From Andalucia godoyi (lineage: Eukaryota; Discoba; Jakobea; Jakobida; Andaluciidae), in assembly GCA_009859145.1 (NCBI GenBank), contig VRVR01000012.1, positions 186,001 to 250,000 of the forward strand: 64,000 nucleotides of DNA, read 5' to 3'. The position numbers and the translations under genes are program-made. Under the pieces are notes generated by a model. The model saw only the letters and a list, made by a program, of their open reading frames with translations. It had not been told where the DNA came from and did no database searches. This document shows positions 19,955-29,688 of the stretch, one piece after another (position 1 is the stretch's first letter; each line of letters opens with the position of its first letter).

Positions 19955-22348
19955 CTAGTCTGCCTTCACTTTCAATTTCATGGAAACAGAAGACAAGATG
20001 CGTTTCATCAACAGCCGTCGCGGCCCAGCCTCCAGAACAAATCTCTGTACAAACTCCCGCAAATCTTCGAAATCTGTCGAAACAACCCCAGACTTGTGTC
20101 CAAGAGAATAGATTTGCTCCCGAGGTGGAGGAGGGACAACGGTGCCTCGTGAAACGTGCTGCCAAACCTTGCTTAACGGATAGTAGGAAACACACAGCCC
20201 GATAAGCTGGCGTAATCGATAGAACAATGCCCCGATCGGCATGGGAATCGTCTGCAGAAGAAAATAGTTGGTCGTTAAGCGGCGAATTCGAGCTGGCATC
20301 CTGATTGTAGACAGCGAAGAGACAGACGCGGAAGTGCGCAGTGTGGATCTCCGGGCACCGATCGCTTCATCCTCCATGCCCGCAGGGGTCGGTTGGTAGA
20401 CCTTGACTTCAAAGGAGACACCGCCCGGAAGAAGCTCACTTTGCGCCATCCGAATGTAGAGCGAGTAAAATGGAAAATGGCTCAAAAGAAACACCTGGAC
20501 GTTCAGCAGGAATTGCATGGACAGGATCACCAATCGAGCAAGTGCAAAGAACGAATAGTACATGGCAACGGTCGGAAACAGAAAAAAGGTTGCACAGAAC
20601 AGCAGCGTTCCTAACAGAAGCTGCTCAAGATCGTATTCGTGCGAATCCACTCTCTTCCGGAGGACATTGTATTTCTTCCCTGCAAACAAAGCCCAAAAAG
20701 AGCGCATGACGGACAATTGCGCTTTGTAGATAAATGCGGCGCAAACATACAACACATAAACGTGAAATGTCAAAATGGAGAAGACGTCACAGGCAATGGC
20801 AATCATGACTGAAGCCCCAGAGAACCCGGTAGCGCAAACAAGGAGCAGAACAGCATACTCACACGCTCGCACAACATTGATGATCATCTCCCAGTAGAAG
20901 AGAGCGGACAGAGCCGCCTCTCCGAGCCATACAGTGAGTTCGGGATTTAATTTGAAACCCGACGGTTCGCCCATGAACCACGTCACATAGGATCTCAAGA
21001 CGTTATTCTCAATGAATAAGTAAAGATCGTTCAACGACAACAAGACATGATCGGCATGGTAGAATAGCAGGAAGGCACCAACAAGCCCCAAAAACGAGTC
21101 AATGGCTGCTCTCACAACAGAATCGTAAAGTTGAATTTGTTTCGCACGGTAGGAGGCATCGCACACAAAATACGGCAGCCGCTGCAGTAAATCAAGTTGC
21201 TTGTGCAGAGACGGCCAGGATCCCAGTTCACAAATCCGGAACTCCGCCTGCAGGGAAGCAAGAGACAGCGCTCTGAGTTTCATCGGCATTCCGAACATCC
21301 AGGATGGTAACTGCAGAGACAGCAATGACTTTGCAGCATCTGAATACAGCTGGAAGAGAAACAGCGCGAATGGGGAAAAGAGGAGCATGATGTTCATCAT
21401 GAAATGCAGACACAACTTCGGGATCGCAACCAGGAGTTTCGCAAAGAACGCAGACGATGGAACACTTGCTGTCCGAGATAGGACCATCCTTTCTCTACCG
21501 GCCCTTCTTCCAAACGACTGCTCTGCAATTCCATCGTCGATAAACGCAAGCACAGATCGAGCACTGTTGATCTGCGAAATCACCATCTGCATTTCACGAC
21601 GTTCATCCAGTATAGGATCCGCAGGCCGCGCATCCGGCGCTGCTTGGTCAAACGCCGAGGGATCCAAAGAAGGCGGTGCGGAAGCGTAGAACGTCCCTGG
21701 AACCGGATAGTCATAAAAAATGATCTCGTTGTTGTTTGTCAAGAACCGGTGTCCACAGCAGTACACATCCGAAATCACCGGTCGTGACTGATCCGTCTCT
21801 GCCGGCACGCATCGGTACCAGAGGTTCGCAGCATCCTTGTACAATTGGACATCTTCGCGAAGCCTCGCTGAAAAATCGTGATCCGCACCAGACCCGTTGC
21901 CTGGCCCATGTTCTCCACTCCCGCTCCCACTCTCATGCTTTGAAGAATTCGAACTTGCGTCCGATCCAGCATCACTGTCCTGTAAGCTTGCCGCCTTCGT
22001 GTGATGATGATAATGACTTCCATTGCCATTGCCATGCCCATTGTTGTTGTTGCTGCTGCTGCTGTAATTGCTGCTACTACTATGGGGTTCATAGGGCGAT
22101 GCGCTCAAAGGAGGGCACCATTCACCAAGGATCATGAGGGATACCGACCAGCCTTTTGCGACGCCATCGAACGAAGATTCTGAGGAAACAGAGTTGATAA
22201 TAGACTCGAGCACCCCAAGATCGACTCCGGAAACAATGCACGCAATCACAGAATTGAACTTGCGAGTATTCCAGCCAATCAAAAACCCAGGCTGCTGAGG
22301 AAGACTCTGTGATTGCGGCCAGTATATCAAGCAACGCTGATCCATCAT
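19955..22348 (-). CDS. PIGQ: GPI-GlcNAc transferase subunit PIG-Q/Gpi1
   Basis: Subunit of the ER complex that transfers GlcNAc to phosphatidylinositol in the first step of GPI-anchor synthesis. Start chosen at MMDQRC (22348), because the frame before it is made of a TCCCAAG tandem repeat. The N-terminal block GFLIGWNTRKFNSVI resembles human GLLVGRWVPEQSSAV. The Gpi1 core carries WFMGEPSGFKLNPEL, then TFHVYVLYVCAA, FAGKKYNVLRKRVDS, YDLEQLLLGTLLF, and LSHFPFYSLYIRM near the C-terminus; several TM helices lie between. A Ser/Asn/Gly/His-rich disordered insert (bases about 21880-22090) is lineage-specific. 798 residues, close to the family length. Family call is firm. Confidence 0.95.
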   Translation of the reverse strand: MMDQRCLIYWPQSQSLPQQPGFLIGWNTRKFNSVIACIVSGVDLGVLESIINSVSSESSFDGVAKGWSVSLMILGEWCPPLSASPYEPHSSSSNYSSSSNNNNGHGNGNGSHYHHHTKAASLQDSDAGSDASSNSSKHESGSGSGEHGPGNGSGADHDFSARLREDVQLYKDAANLWYRCVPAETDQSRPVISDVYCCGHRFLTNNNEIIFYDYPVPGTFYASAPPSLDPSAFDQAAPDARPADPILDERREMQMVISQINSARSVLAFIDDGIAEQSFGRRAGRERMVLSRTASVPSSAFFAKLLVAIPKLCLHFMMNIMLLFSPFALFLFQLYSDAAKSLLSLQLPSWMFGMPMKLRALSLASLQAEFRICELGSWPSLHKQLDLLQRLPYFVCDASYRAKQIQLYDSVVRAAIDSFLGLVGAFLLFYHADHVLLSLNDLYLFIENNVLRSYVTWFMGEPSGFKLNPELTVWLGEAALSALFYWEMIINVVRACEYAVLLLVCATGFSGASVMIAIACDVFSILTFHVYVLYVCAAFIYKAQLSVMRSFWALFAGKKYNVLRKRVDSHEYDLEQLLLGTLLFCATFFLFPTVAMYYSFFALARLVILSMQFLLNVQVFLLSHFPFYSLYIRMAQSELLPGGVSFEVKVYQPTPAGMEDEAIGARRSTLRTSASVSSLSTIRMPARIRRLTTNYFLLQTIPMPIGALFYRLRQLIGLCVSYYPLSKVWQHVSRGTVVPPPPREQIYSLGHKSGVVSTDFEDLREFVQRFVLEAGPRRLLMKRILSSVSMKLKVKAD

Positions 22349-22868
22349 GAAGAAGCGAATCTGCCCAAGTCCCAAGTCCCAAGTCCCAAGTCCAAGGCTC
22401 CACACAACAACAAGACACGCGTAATACAATTAATCCATCATAAAAAAGAAAGAAAAAAAGAGGAAAAAGAAAAGAGGAAAAAGTCATACAAACGCAAAGT
22501 TGAAGCAATACGGGCTCAGCAAATTCTCGCTTTCCCCTATCCCAGTCTCTTGTCTCTGAGCGTCTTGCCTTGACTGTGGATTTTTGAAAATGAAAACCCC
22601 TGTGGAATCAGCGCAGCTGTAGTTCCAGTCTTATTTTTTTTACGTCAAGCACCAATGACCTTACTCATTTGTTGTTGTTGTTTTTTGTCAGAGCTTTCGA
22701 TCTTACAGCTTCTCCAGAGCACACAGAAGGAGAGGAAAAGCCAGGCTTTCTTCGCGTCCTTCTTTGATTCCACTCCATAAAACCAAAGCAAGAGAGTTTT
22801 TAATTAGAAAGAAATAATTAAAAAACAGGAAGAAAGAACAGAGGGGGAAAAGAAAAAAAGAGAGAAAC
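22349..22868. other. Divergent promoter region PIG-Q / claudin-like gene
   Basis: Holds a short TCCCAAG tandem repeat (about 22366-22391), then A/T-rich sequence. Both flanking genes are transcribed outward, so it must contain two promoters. No TATA box or other element can be named with confidence. Confidence 0.4.
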
Positions 22869-23649
22869 ATGCCTCGTCGAGCTCCCGTTGCCGAAGATGA
22901 TGATGTCGAGCTTCAGCAAAAGCGTCCTCCTCGCGCCCACATTGCATCGCCTGCCAAACTCCGCGCCTCTCGTGTTGCGTTTCTGATCCTGACGATTGGA
23001 ATTGTTGTTTTTGGATATGGATATTTCGAGAACTGTACGTGCTCCTTTTTCACCGTTCACTTTGCCTTGCATGGCAACTGAAATTTCTTGTATAGGGCTG
23101 TTCTTCTCTAATCACTTTGGTTTTTTAATATTATATATATTTGTGTATGCATGTCCTTAATCGATAGTCTGGATCAAAGGAGAAGCGTCGATAAGTAACA
23201 CGGATACGACTGTGTACTATGGTCTGTTCCGTCAACAGACTGAAATGGTGAATGGAGACACTACGATTATCACAATCACCCCGCTTTCAAAGGTGTCTGG
23301 CGTTCCGGACTTCAGCACTTATGAGGACACTGCAAAGTCGTGCGTCGGGCTTGCAGGGACGACGATCGCATTCGCCTTGCTTGCGTGGATTGTTGGGCTT
23401 TTGGTTATCTTCTCGCTTGGATCGCATTATGTGGATCTCTCTTGCTTGCTTCTGACATTCCTTGCCGTGTTCTTTGGAATCATTACAATCGCAGTGTTCG
23501 AAAGCAAGCGCCCCAAGTCTGGTGCCGATGGCTCGACCTACAAGCCTGCTTGGGATGACTTCAAGATCTGGACTTCGGAAGGCATGGCAATTGCTGGTAT
23601 CCTTTTGTTCTTCTTTGCAGATATCCTTTTGTTTTTGGGAAAGCGGTAA
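22869..23649 (+). CDS. Claudin-like four-TM protein (two exons)
   Basis: Exons 22869-23034 and 23168-23649, intron 133 nt (donor GTACGT, acceptor GATAG, phase 1), give 215 residues. Splicing restores the block GYGYFENFWIKG and runs straight into the second exon frame. There are four TM helices: one near residue 35-55, then a long first extracellular loop, two adjacent helices (FALLAWIVGLLVIF; LLLTFLAVFFGII), and a last one ending LFLGKR. Topology is that of claudin/PMP22/Sur7-type tetraspans, but the claudin W-GLW-C-C signature is absent. The next gene is a paralogue in tandem. Function unknown. Confidence 0.8.
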
Positions 23650-24074
23650 ACGAAAATTGAACAATTGAACGAGACAATCTCTTGAACGGGGGAGGAGCCC
23701 TTTATTGTAAAACCACACGGGATGCGTCTAGGCGCGTTGGGGGACCCTTTCCAGGAGGGGCAACGCATCTAAAACCAGCCTGGTATTTTTTGTTTTTGTG
23801 TTGCTGCGCTTGAACCGGTGGTACTGCTGCTTGTTTTTCTTTTTCAGAACAAGGCGCTGCGCGCCTTCGAGTTCGGAGTTCACTTGCACAAACTGGACGT
23901 TTCGTTCAACATTGTTTCGTCGACACATCGCACGTCTTGGTTTCGACAAAGAGCCTTTGGGAGAATTTCCCCAGGGCCGGGAGGGACAAAGTTTCTCTCT
24001 CTGTTCGCTGCCGTTTCCTTCCACGCTCAAAGACAAATATATCATACTACTGTCGGGAAAAAGAATACGAGCAA
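23650..24074. other. Spacer between tandem four-TM paralogues
   Basis: Probably the promoter and 5' leader of the second paralogue. An in-frame extension upstream of 24075 exists (back to 23937) but has no similarity to the first paralogue, so it is treated as untranslated. Confidence 0.4.
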
Positions 24075-24689
24075 ATGGGAGTCGTGAAACGGACGTTGAA
24101 CGGAGTCGGAGTGTTGCTGATCTCGCTGTCGTTGGCCGCGTTGTTGGTCGGTTATCTCTATCCGTACTGGCTGCAGTGGGACGACCCGTCGCAGGCGGTC
24201 CCCGGGTTCGTGTCGTCAGACTCGATTCGATGGGGCATCTTCAAACGCGAACTGAAGTACAAGATCAATGATGACACGTATGTAGTGCACACGGACATCG
24301 GCGACGTGCCTTCTGCCCAGCAGCCCGAAATCAGCGATTATGAAACGACTGCCGATATTACAGTGATTCTTGGGATCGTGGCTTTGGCGCTTACTGGTAT
24401 TGCCTGGCTGCAATCGATTGCGCTGCTTGCAATTGGAACAAAGTTCCTTGCCTTCTTCACAACACTCACCACGATTCTTGCGTTCATCATGACAATCGTG
24501 ACGTGGGCATATTTTCAAGGAAGCCGACCCAAGGGTGCCAATGGAGACTGGGACGAGTACCGAGTGTACGCAAGCTTCGGGCTGTGGGTCGCTTCCTCTG
24601 CTGGTCTTGGCATATCAGCGGCACTCTTCACCCTTGGTGGTTCCGGAGGCTCTCTCCGCGGATCTAAGAGCAGCCGAAACTTCGCGTAA
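24075..24689 (+). CDS. Claudin-like four-TM protein, tandem paralogue
   Basis: 204 residues from the ATG at 24075 (MGVVKRTLNGVGVLL), chosen because the first TM then falls where it does in the upstream paralogue. Shared features with that paralogue: an aromatic patch after TM1 (YLYPYWLQW versus YFENFWIKG), a WGIFKRELK / YYGLFRQQT segment in the first loop, a DYETTAD / TYEDTAK segment before TM2, then two adjacent helices, FQGSRPKGANGDWDEYRVY aligned with the other protein's KRPKSGADGSTYKPAW, and TM4. Ends with a Ser/Gly/Arg tail. This copy lacks the intron of its neighbour. Probably a plasma-membrane or endomembrane tetraspan; no specific role can be given. Confidence 0.8.
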   Translation: MGVVKRTLNGVGVLLISLSLAALLVGYLYPYWLQWDDPSQAVPGFVSSDSIRWGIFKRELKYKINDDTYVVHTDIGDVPSAQQPEISDYETTADITVILGIVALALTGIAWLQSIALLAIGTKFLAFFTTLTTILAFIMTIVTWAYFQGSRPKGANGDWDEYRVYASFGLWVASSAGLGISAALFTLGGSGGSLRGSKSSRNFA

Positions 24690-24861
24690 CGACATCCAAC
24701 TTCTTGCGTTCTCGAACAACATATTTGAATGTGTGTCAAAACCAAACTGAAAAAATAAATGGCGATGTTTCCTCGCAACATGTAGCTGTCGAGGAGTCCT
24801 TTGGTGGGTATTAACGACACGACATGGAAACAAACGCAGCACCAAGGAACATAGGAATGAA

Positions 24862-24908
24862 TAACACACACACACACACACACACACATTCTCTCTCTCT
24901 CTCTCTCC
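24862..24908. repeat. (CA)n and (CT)n microsatellites
   Basis: Adjacent CA and CT dinucleotide runs between convergent genes, in the 3' flanks of both. Confidence 0.9.
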
Positions 24909-24924
24909 CCTCCCTCTCCCTCAA

Positions 24925-25410
24925 CTAGGGAGCAGAGAGCCGTCGCAATCTACTGGTCACTCCTGCCAAATCTTCCGCAAAATTCTGAGAAGCTGGATGT
25001 GTCTGATGTCTAAAAAGCAAATCCATTGCCGTCCTTCCGTCGTTATCTCTGAAGAGTTGCAACGCACCGCTGTCGTTCAGTGAACATAACAGCTTGAACA
25101 TTGACTCATCTCCTTCCGCAGCCGCGATATGCAACGGAGTGCGTCCTCCAACAAGACACATCTTTGCTGGAATGGTTCCGCTTAGCGCAAATACGAAATC
25201 AATGGTAGTGTTGGCGTCTATCCGTGCTCCGAGACCGACCAGTGCAGCACAAGTATCCACCAGACGCATGTTCACTGCGTGATGAAGCAGCGTCCAACCG
25301 TGTTCGTCCACATCGTTCAGCGCAGTGAGGCTCAGTTTACCCGCCAATTCCAACAACCCATCCTCATCAGCAGTCACGATTTTTGCTCGAACCTGATCAT
25401 ACAACGCCAT
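24925..25410 (-). CDS. Small ankyrin-repeat protein
   Basis: 161 residues from MALYDQVRAK at 25410; the longer frame upstream is Phe/Leu low complexity from AAGGAA repeats and is excluded. Ankyrin signatures are HGWTLLHHAVNMRLVDTCAA (about residues 38-57) and GRTPLHIAAAEGDESMFKLL (about 92-111), with degenerate repeats between and after (NDGRTAMDLLFRH). It is a protein-interaction module with no other domain. Partner unknown. It is divergent from the SUFU-like gene. Confidence 0.8.
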   Translation of the reverse strand: MALYDQVRAKIVTADEDGLLELAGKLSLTALNDVDEHGWTLLHHAVNMRLVDTCAALVGLGARIDANTTIDFVFALSGTIPAKMCLVGGRTPLHIAAAEGDESMFKLLCSLNDSGALQLFRDNDGRTAMDLLFRHQTHPASQNFAEDLAGVTSRLRRLSAP

Positions 25411-25468
25411 TCTGTGAAAAAGAAGCTTTATGGGAAGGCAAACGTTGATAGCTAGAAGGCCAAGAACG

Positions 25469-25494
25469 AAAAGGAAAAGGAAAAGGAAAAGGAA
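25469..25494. repeat. AAAAGG short tandem repeat
   Basis: About four copies of a six-base purine unit in the divergent promoter of the ankyrin and SUFU-like genes. Confidence 0.8.
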
Positions 25495-25678
25495 ATAAAT
25501 AAAAATCTTAAACCTCGTGGTGCCGTGTCTCTTGCGAAGACACTGCATACATTTCCACAATTCTACAGGTGAGAGATCCCTGTGTCCAACAATTACATTT
25601 TTGGTGTTATCTTATGTAGAACGGACATTCCGCCCGCTTGGTAGTTTGGTGGTTTGGCGTACACATAACGTACCGCGG

Positions 25679-26761
25679 ATGGATGCTGCTGTTTGTCGAT
25701 ATCTTGCAGAGTGGTCCAAGGATTTCAACGTAGACAAGGCAAGATATGTGCCTTCCGCGGATTTGCTGCGCGGAACACCAAAGGTGACTTCTGCGGTGCT
25801 TTCATCCTCATCTTCTGATGGCTTCATCAGCACAGCGCTTGTATCTTGCGAGTTTGCGTATGAAAGCGGTATCAAAGTATCGTATTTTCTAACATTCATG
25901 CTTGTGGATAATGAAGTCGCGGAAGATCCGGAAGCAATCTTGTACTCCGTTCAAGGGGAGCCGTGGTTCTGGAACGACGTTCCGTTTGTTTCGGCAGTTT
26001 CTGGTACTCCATTTGTGTATGCGAAACAGAAAGACATTTCAGAGCTGGCAAAAACCATTCCCGAAAGCTACTGGTGTGACCAGCTGGCTCCTGGTGATCT
26101 TTGTGTGCCTGTTGAGGACAGCTGTGTGTTGGTGCTTCCTGGTAGGGCGTCCGCGACACTTTCTGTCGTGACAATGAAGAAGGAGACGCGAGACGGACCC
26201 GGGTCGGAAGTCCGTAGACGGATCTACGAGGATCGAATGGGTCTTGGAAAGCCAGCGCGTGTCTTTTATGCAATCCGGGCTCCATGGGTTGACGTGTATG
26301 CATTTCGGTCGCAGGTCGACGGCAAAGATTGTACTGTGCTTCTCACAGACGGCCTCAGTTCGAACTCACAGCTGGTGGATCATGCCATGAAATCAGGGAG
26401 TGCAGTCTGCGAGCTGGTTGCTTACGTTCCGGTTGGAGAAGACCAAAGGTTCGCCGCGGTGCTTTCTGCACTGTCCGCTCGCATTGTCGATGCGCTTCGG
26501 ATACCGGTTCGGGAGTCAGTGGATTCTCTGTTTGTTGTCGATGGATTGAATTGTCTGTTGATGAGACCTATTTTGCAAGGACACGAGGCCCGATTTGCGC
26601 ATTCGACGGCAGGATGTCCAGTCGTGCTTCGGATGCTCATGATCTTGTCAGACAACGAATCTACGCTCTTGCGCTTGAAAGGCACGGAGGAGTTGGTGGA
26701 CTTGTTCGGATCTTCGGATTTGTCTATCATCCAGAACACTCTTAGAAAGTCGCTTGTGTAG
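25679..26761 (+). CDS. Suppressor-of-fused (SUFU)-like domain protein
   Basis: 360 residues from MDAAVCRYLAE at 25679. The C-terminal half resembles the SUFU domain of bacterial and protist proteins: VDVYAFRSQVDGKDCTVLL, then TDGLSS, then a CELVAYVP strand, and after about 60 residues a stretch with LRMLMILSDNESTLLRLKG, where the family has a PLy-x-EE-like segment followed by a hydrophobic helix. The N-terminal half (about residues 1-190) is unassigned. In animals SUFU restrains Gli factors; bacterial relatives are of unknown or immunity-related function. The match is by pattern only. Confidence 0.5.
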   Translation: MDAAVCRYLAEWSKDFNVDKARYVPSADLLRGTPKVTSAVLSSSSSDGFISTALVSCEFAYESGIKVSYFLTFMLVDNEVAEDPEAILYSVQGEPWFWNDVPFVSAVSGTPFVYAKQKDISELAKTIPESYWCDQLAPGDLCVPVEDSCVLVLPGRASATLSVVTMKKETRDGPGSEVRRRIYEDRMGLGKPARVFYAIRAPWVDVYAFRSQVDGKDCTVLLTDGLSSNSQLVDHAMKSGSAVCELVAYVPVGEDQRFAAVLSALSARIVDALRIPVRESVDSLFVVDGLNCLLMRPILQGHEARFAHSTAGCPVVLRMLMILSDNESTLLRLKGTEELVDLFGSSDLSIIQNTLRKSLV

Positions 26762-26865
26762 AAAAATAACAAACATTACGCTTTCTCTCCCTTCACATGC
26801 ACATTTTACTATCTTAATAAATGCACAAAATGGGGAGGAGAAAGCGCCGTCCATCTGAGCATGCA

Positions 26866-27489
26866 TCACAGATCCACGCCGACCTTGAGCTGGCCAGTCC
26901 TGTCTTCTTCGACCGATAGCAAACACTGGCCTACAATCTGGAGAACAAGAGGATCACGAAGGACGACGCTTCTATACTCGTCAAAGGTGATTCCACCATC
27001 ACGGTTCTTGTCAAGCTTCGCGAGGATCGCCTCGACAATCTCATCCACATTTTCTCTGGCTGCATTGGGGTTGAAGGCTTTTTGGACGTTGAAGGAGTCT
27101 GTAAGGAGTTTTCGACATTCTCTTCGATCAATCTCACCATCTTGGTTCATGTCATATACTCGAAAACAAAAATCCATCTTTTCGGACAATGTCCCCCGCA
27201 TCATCATGCCCATCGTTGTCATGAACTCGCGGCGATCCAACGATCCAGTCCCGTCTGCATCAAATGCACGAAACATTCCTGCAATTATAGCATCGTTTGT
27301 GAACCCAATGTTGTACATCAGTCTTGAAAACTCCTCTGGACTCAGCTCCCCGTCTTCCGACGTATCCGCAGTGTCGAACAACACCCCAAGCTGCGAAATC
27401 TGCGACTGCAATAGCTTGGTGTTCCGCTTCATTTCCGACAACACAAGGTCGTACGAAATGGTACTCGCCTTTCTTTTCCGACTGGTCAT
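26866..27489 (-). CDS. Four-EF-hand calcium-binding protein (calcineurin B/NCS-like)
   Basis: 207 residues. Four canonical 12-residue loops: DTSEDGELSPEE, DADGTGSLDRRE, DMNQDGEIDRRE and DKNRDGGITFDE, each with Asp at position 1 and Glu at 12, so all four should bind calcium. Size and spacing fit the calcineurin-B / neuronal-calcium-sensor group rather than calmodulin, with a basic N-terminal extension and a longer loop between EF3 and EF4. There is no N-terminal Gly-2 for myristoylation (it starts MTSRKRK). Likely a regulatory subunit of a phosphatase, kinase or channel; the partner is unknown. Confidence 0.9.
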   Translation of the reverse strand: MTSRKRKASTISYDLVLSEMKRNTKLLQSQISQLGVLFDTADTSEDGELSPEEFSRLMYNIGFTNDAIIAGMFRAFDADGTGSLDRREFMTTMGMMMRGTLSEKMDFCFRVYDMNQDGEIDRRECRKLLTDSFNVQKAFNPNAARENVDEIVEAILAKLDKNRDGGITFDEYRSVVLRDPLVLQIVGQCLLSVEEDRTGQLKVGVDL

Positions 27490-28222
27490 TCTCCTTTGTC
27501 TTTGTTTTTTGTTTTGTTTTTGCTATTTTGATTTTGATTTTCAATTAACTATTCCAAAGAAGTGTGTATCCATACAGTAAATGGTTAATATAGAATAAAA
27601 AAACGAACAACGAGATTCACGCTGCCCTGCCGCCCCTCGGTTTCTTGGGAACAGAAAAAAAAAGGCAAGAATCTCGTCCAACTGCTAGCCTTACATTGAC
27701 GAGTTATGACGTTCTATGCACGAGCAGGATGCCGGAAGCAAGGAGTTCTCGTCTGCTGTCAAAAGCATTCAGCGACAGGTCTTTCTGCTTTGCTCTTTCG
27801 GAAATTCGGATCCGCGCGGAAAAGATCGGGCGGTGGAAGAAATTGGAACACGACTCGTGTGCTCGAGTGGCAGTAGAAACACATCACCGCCGCAACTCGG
27901 AACTCGCAGCTCGCAGCTCGCAGCTCGCAAAGGTCCGCTCGTCTGCTTTGTCCTTCTTTCTTTTGCGAGATCCCGACTGCGTGTGGGCTTCTGCAGAATA
28001 CGCTACAAAAAAACAAAAACAAAAACAAAAAAACAGGGAACAAGTAGGAAGGTGTGCGGGTGTGCTTGTGAGTAAGTGAGTGAGTGAGTAAGTAAGTAAG
28101 TGAGTGCGTGCGTGCGTGCGTGCGAACACTAGTGAAGAGGAGCAAAGGAACCACAGTTAGGAGCGCAAATAGATAAAAACGAAGAGGAAGCGAAAGAGTC
28201 CCAAGTGCTTCAGAGGTGCTGA
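27490..28222. other. Divergent spacer EF-hand / CBM20 genes
   Basis: No gene supported. Holds CAGCTCG triplicates near 27907 and a GAGT/AAGT/GCGT tandem tract at about 28068-28122. Long frames on either strand are built from these repeats. Confidence 0.4.
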
Positions 28223-28675
28223 ATGAAGAGGACTTTGGGATTTCAACTGCACATTAACGATCCTGAAAAGGTGGCTTGGATACTTGCGTCCGGGACAGAC
28301 GATTTGCAGGTTCATGTGGTCGGAAATATCTGGGAACTCGGAATGTGGCGTCCTGCAGGTTCACGGACCTTCATGCACCGACTGCCTTCCAACCTGTCCG
28401 ATTCCTTGTTCTATACTGCATCGGTGCAGATTCCCGCCAATGCGTACTCTGTCATTGAGTACAAGTTTGTGATTTTCAGCGCATCGGATGGAGCCATTAC
28501 CTGGGAAGACGGACTGCCGCAGAACAGAACCCGGGTTCTGTCGGGGATCGAAAGATCGGCAGATCCAGATTGCAACAAGCTTAGACAAGAGGTGTGGAAC
28601 ACCGCATACTCTCCATGTGATCCTGTCACCGACGAACAGGGAGTGCTGAACATCAGCTTTAACTTTCGACGATAG
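28223..28675 (+). CDS. Stand-alone CBM20 starch/glycogen-binding domain protein
   Basis: 150 residues consisting almost only of a carbohydrate-binding module family 20 domain. Signature parts are VVGNIWELGMWRPAGS (the family's GNxxELGxW block), an aromatic-rich strand, SVIEYKFVIF, then ITWEDGLPQNRTRVL (the WExGxNR block). Ligand-stacking Trp residues are therefore present. No signal peptide and no catalytic domain. Candidate roles are targeting to, or sensing of, intracellular alpha-glucan, as for laforin or starch-binding phosphatases, but this protein has no phosphatase part. Confidence 0.85.
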   Translation: MKRTLGFQLHINDPEKVAWILASGTDDLQVHVVGNIWELGMWRPAGSRTFMHRLPSNLSDSLFYTASVQIPANAYSVIEYKFVIFSASDGAITWEDGLPQNRTRVLSGIERSADPDCNKLRQEVWNTAYSPCDPVTDEQGVLNISFNFRR

Positions 28676-28848
28676 TTTCATGTTGTTCTTCGGGAACCTC
28701 TGTGTCTTTTCTTCTTCTTGATTGTACCATAAACCTGAATTGTTAACAGGACACATGGGGCCCCACACGGGCTCGCACTCTCGGGCTTTGTCACCACCAA
28801 GCGTGTGCGTCACAATAGCAACAACACTGTATGTGGAAGATGTTTACC

Positions 28849-29688
28849 TTATTTCGGCCATTGAATGGGCTTTTGGGCGATTTCTTGGGAAAAGTACGCA
28901 CGGGCGGCCTTCAGAGGTGGGATGCGCACCCGGCCAACCGTGGCAGGTGCAGGCCCAGGAAGCATGGCTTGCACAGCGACTCGAAAGTTGTCCGGGAATA
29001 TGCCGTCTTCCATCTCGGCGAGGAACTGCGGTCTGTGTACTCGCATCCATCTCATGAAGGAGGCCAGAAGAAGCGATGCCGGTACGTGGACAGGAGTCCA
29101 TTTCGGATTCTGTGGCGCAGCATTTCCTGACAGACTCGATACAACCATAGTCGATGTCGGGACGCCGCCAAGCACCGAGCCAGCACTAGGAAACCCAAGC
29201 ATGGGAAACCCTGCGTTCGTCATTGCGGAGTTTGCAAGAACAGACAGTTGCTGCAGTGTCACAGGATTTGAATTGGAACTCGCAGAATTGGTAGAGGATG
29301 CAGCAGCACCAGCAGCTTGGTTTAGTGCCTGTGCCTGAGCCTGTGCCTGAGCCTGAGCCTGAGCCTGAGCCTGCGGAAACGTCAGACCAAGGTTACCAGC
29401 AAACAGGCACGCATACCACCATGCGCAGAAGTGTTCGTTTGTCGTGAGATGCGCAACTCGGGTTTTCCCATTTGGCACAGCGTGCGGAACAGTCATTGAA
29501 GGGCCGTTTGGAAGAGGCTGGAATACTGAGGATGATGACTGTGACTGCAACTGCAGCTGTGACTGTGAATGCGACTTTCGACGAAGAATTACCACTCCAG
29601 GACAGTACACAAGACGCTTTTCCACTCTTGAAACATCAGCTTTGCGATCGGCAGAAACACTCTTCACCGCCACCTTCTTTATCCTCAT
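28849..29688 (-). CDS. Hypothetical protein with Gln-Ala repeat, 279 aa
   Basis: Not recognised. A basic N-terminus of about 40 residues is followed by a Gln/Ser tract, a folded-looking segment (ACLFAGNLGLTFP), a run of alternating Gln-Ala (about residues 106-120) and an Asn/Ser-rich linker. The C-terminal 70 residues (from PKWTPVHVPASLLLASFMRW) look folded, with several aromatic and basic residues. This arrangement is common in transcription-related proteins, but no DNA-binding or zinc motif is visible. Start is the ATG at 29688. Confidence 0.55.
   Translation of the reverse strand: MRIKKVAVKSVSADRKADVSRVEKRLVYCPGVVILRRKSHSQSQLQLQSQSSSSVFQPLPNGPSMTVPHAVPNGKTRVAHLTTNEHFCAWWYACLFAGNLGLTFPQAQAQAQAQAQAQAQALNQAAGAAASSTNSASSNSNPVTLQQLSVLANSAMTNAGFPMLGFPSAGSVLGGVPTSTMVVSSLSGNAAPQNPKWTPVHVPASLLLASFMRWMRVHRPQFLAEMEDGIFPDNFRVAVQAMLPGPAPATVGRVRIPPLKAARAYFSQEIAQKPIQWPK

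Noticed and set aside
27645-28154. Opposed long frames in the EF-hand/CBM20 spacer
   Set aside because: Both are generated by simple tandem repeats and lack any domain.
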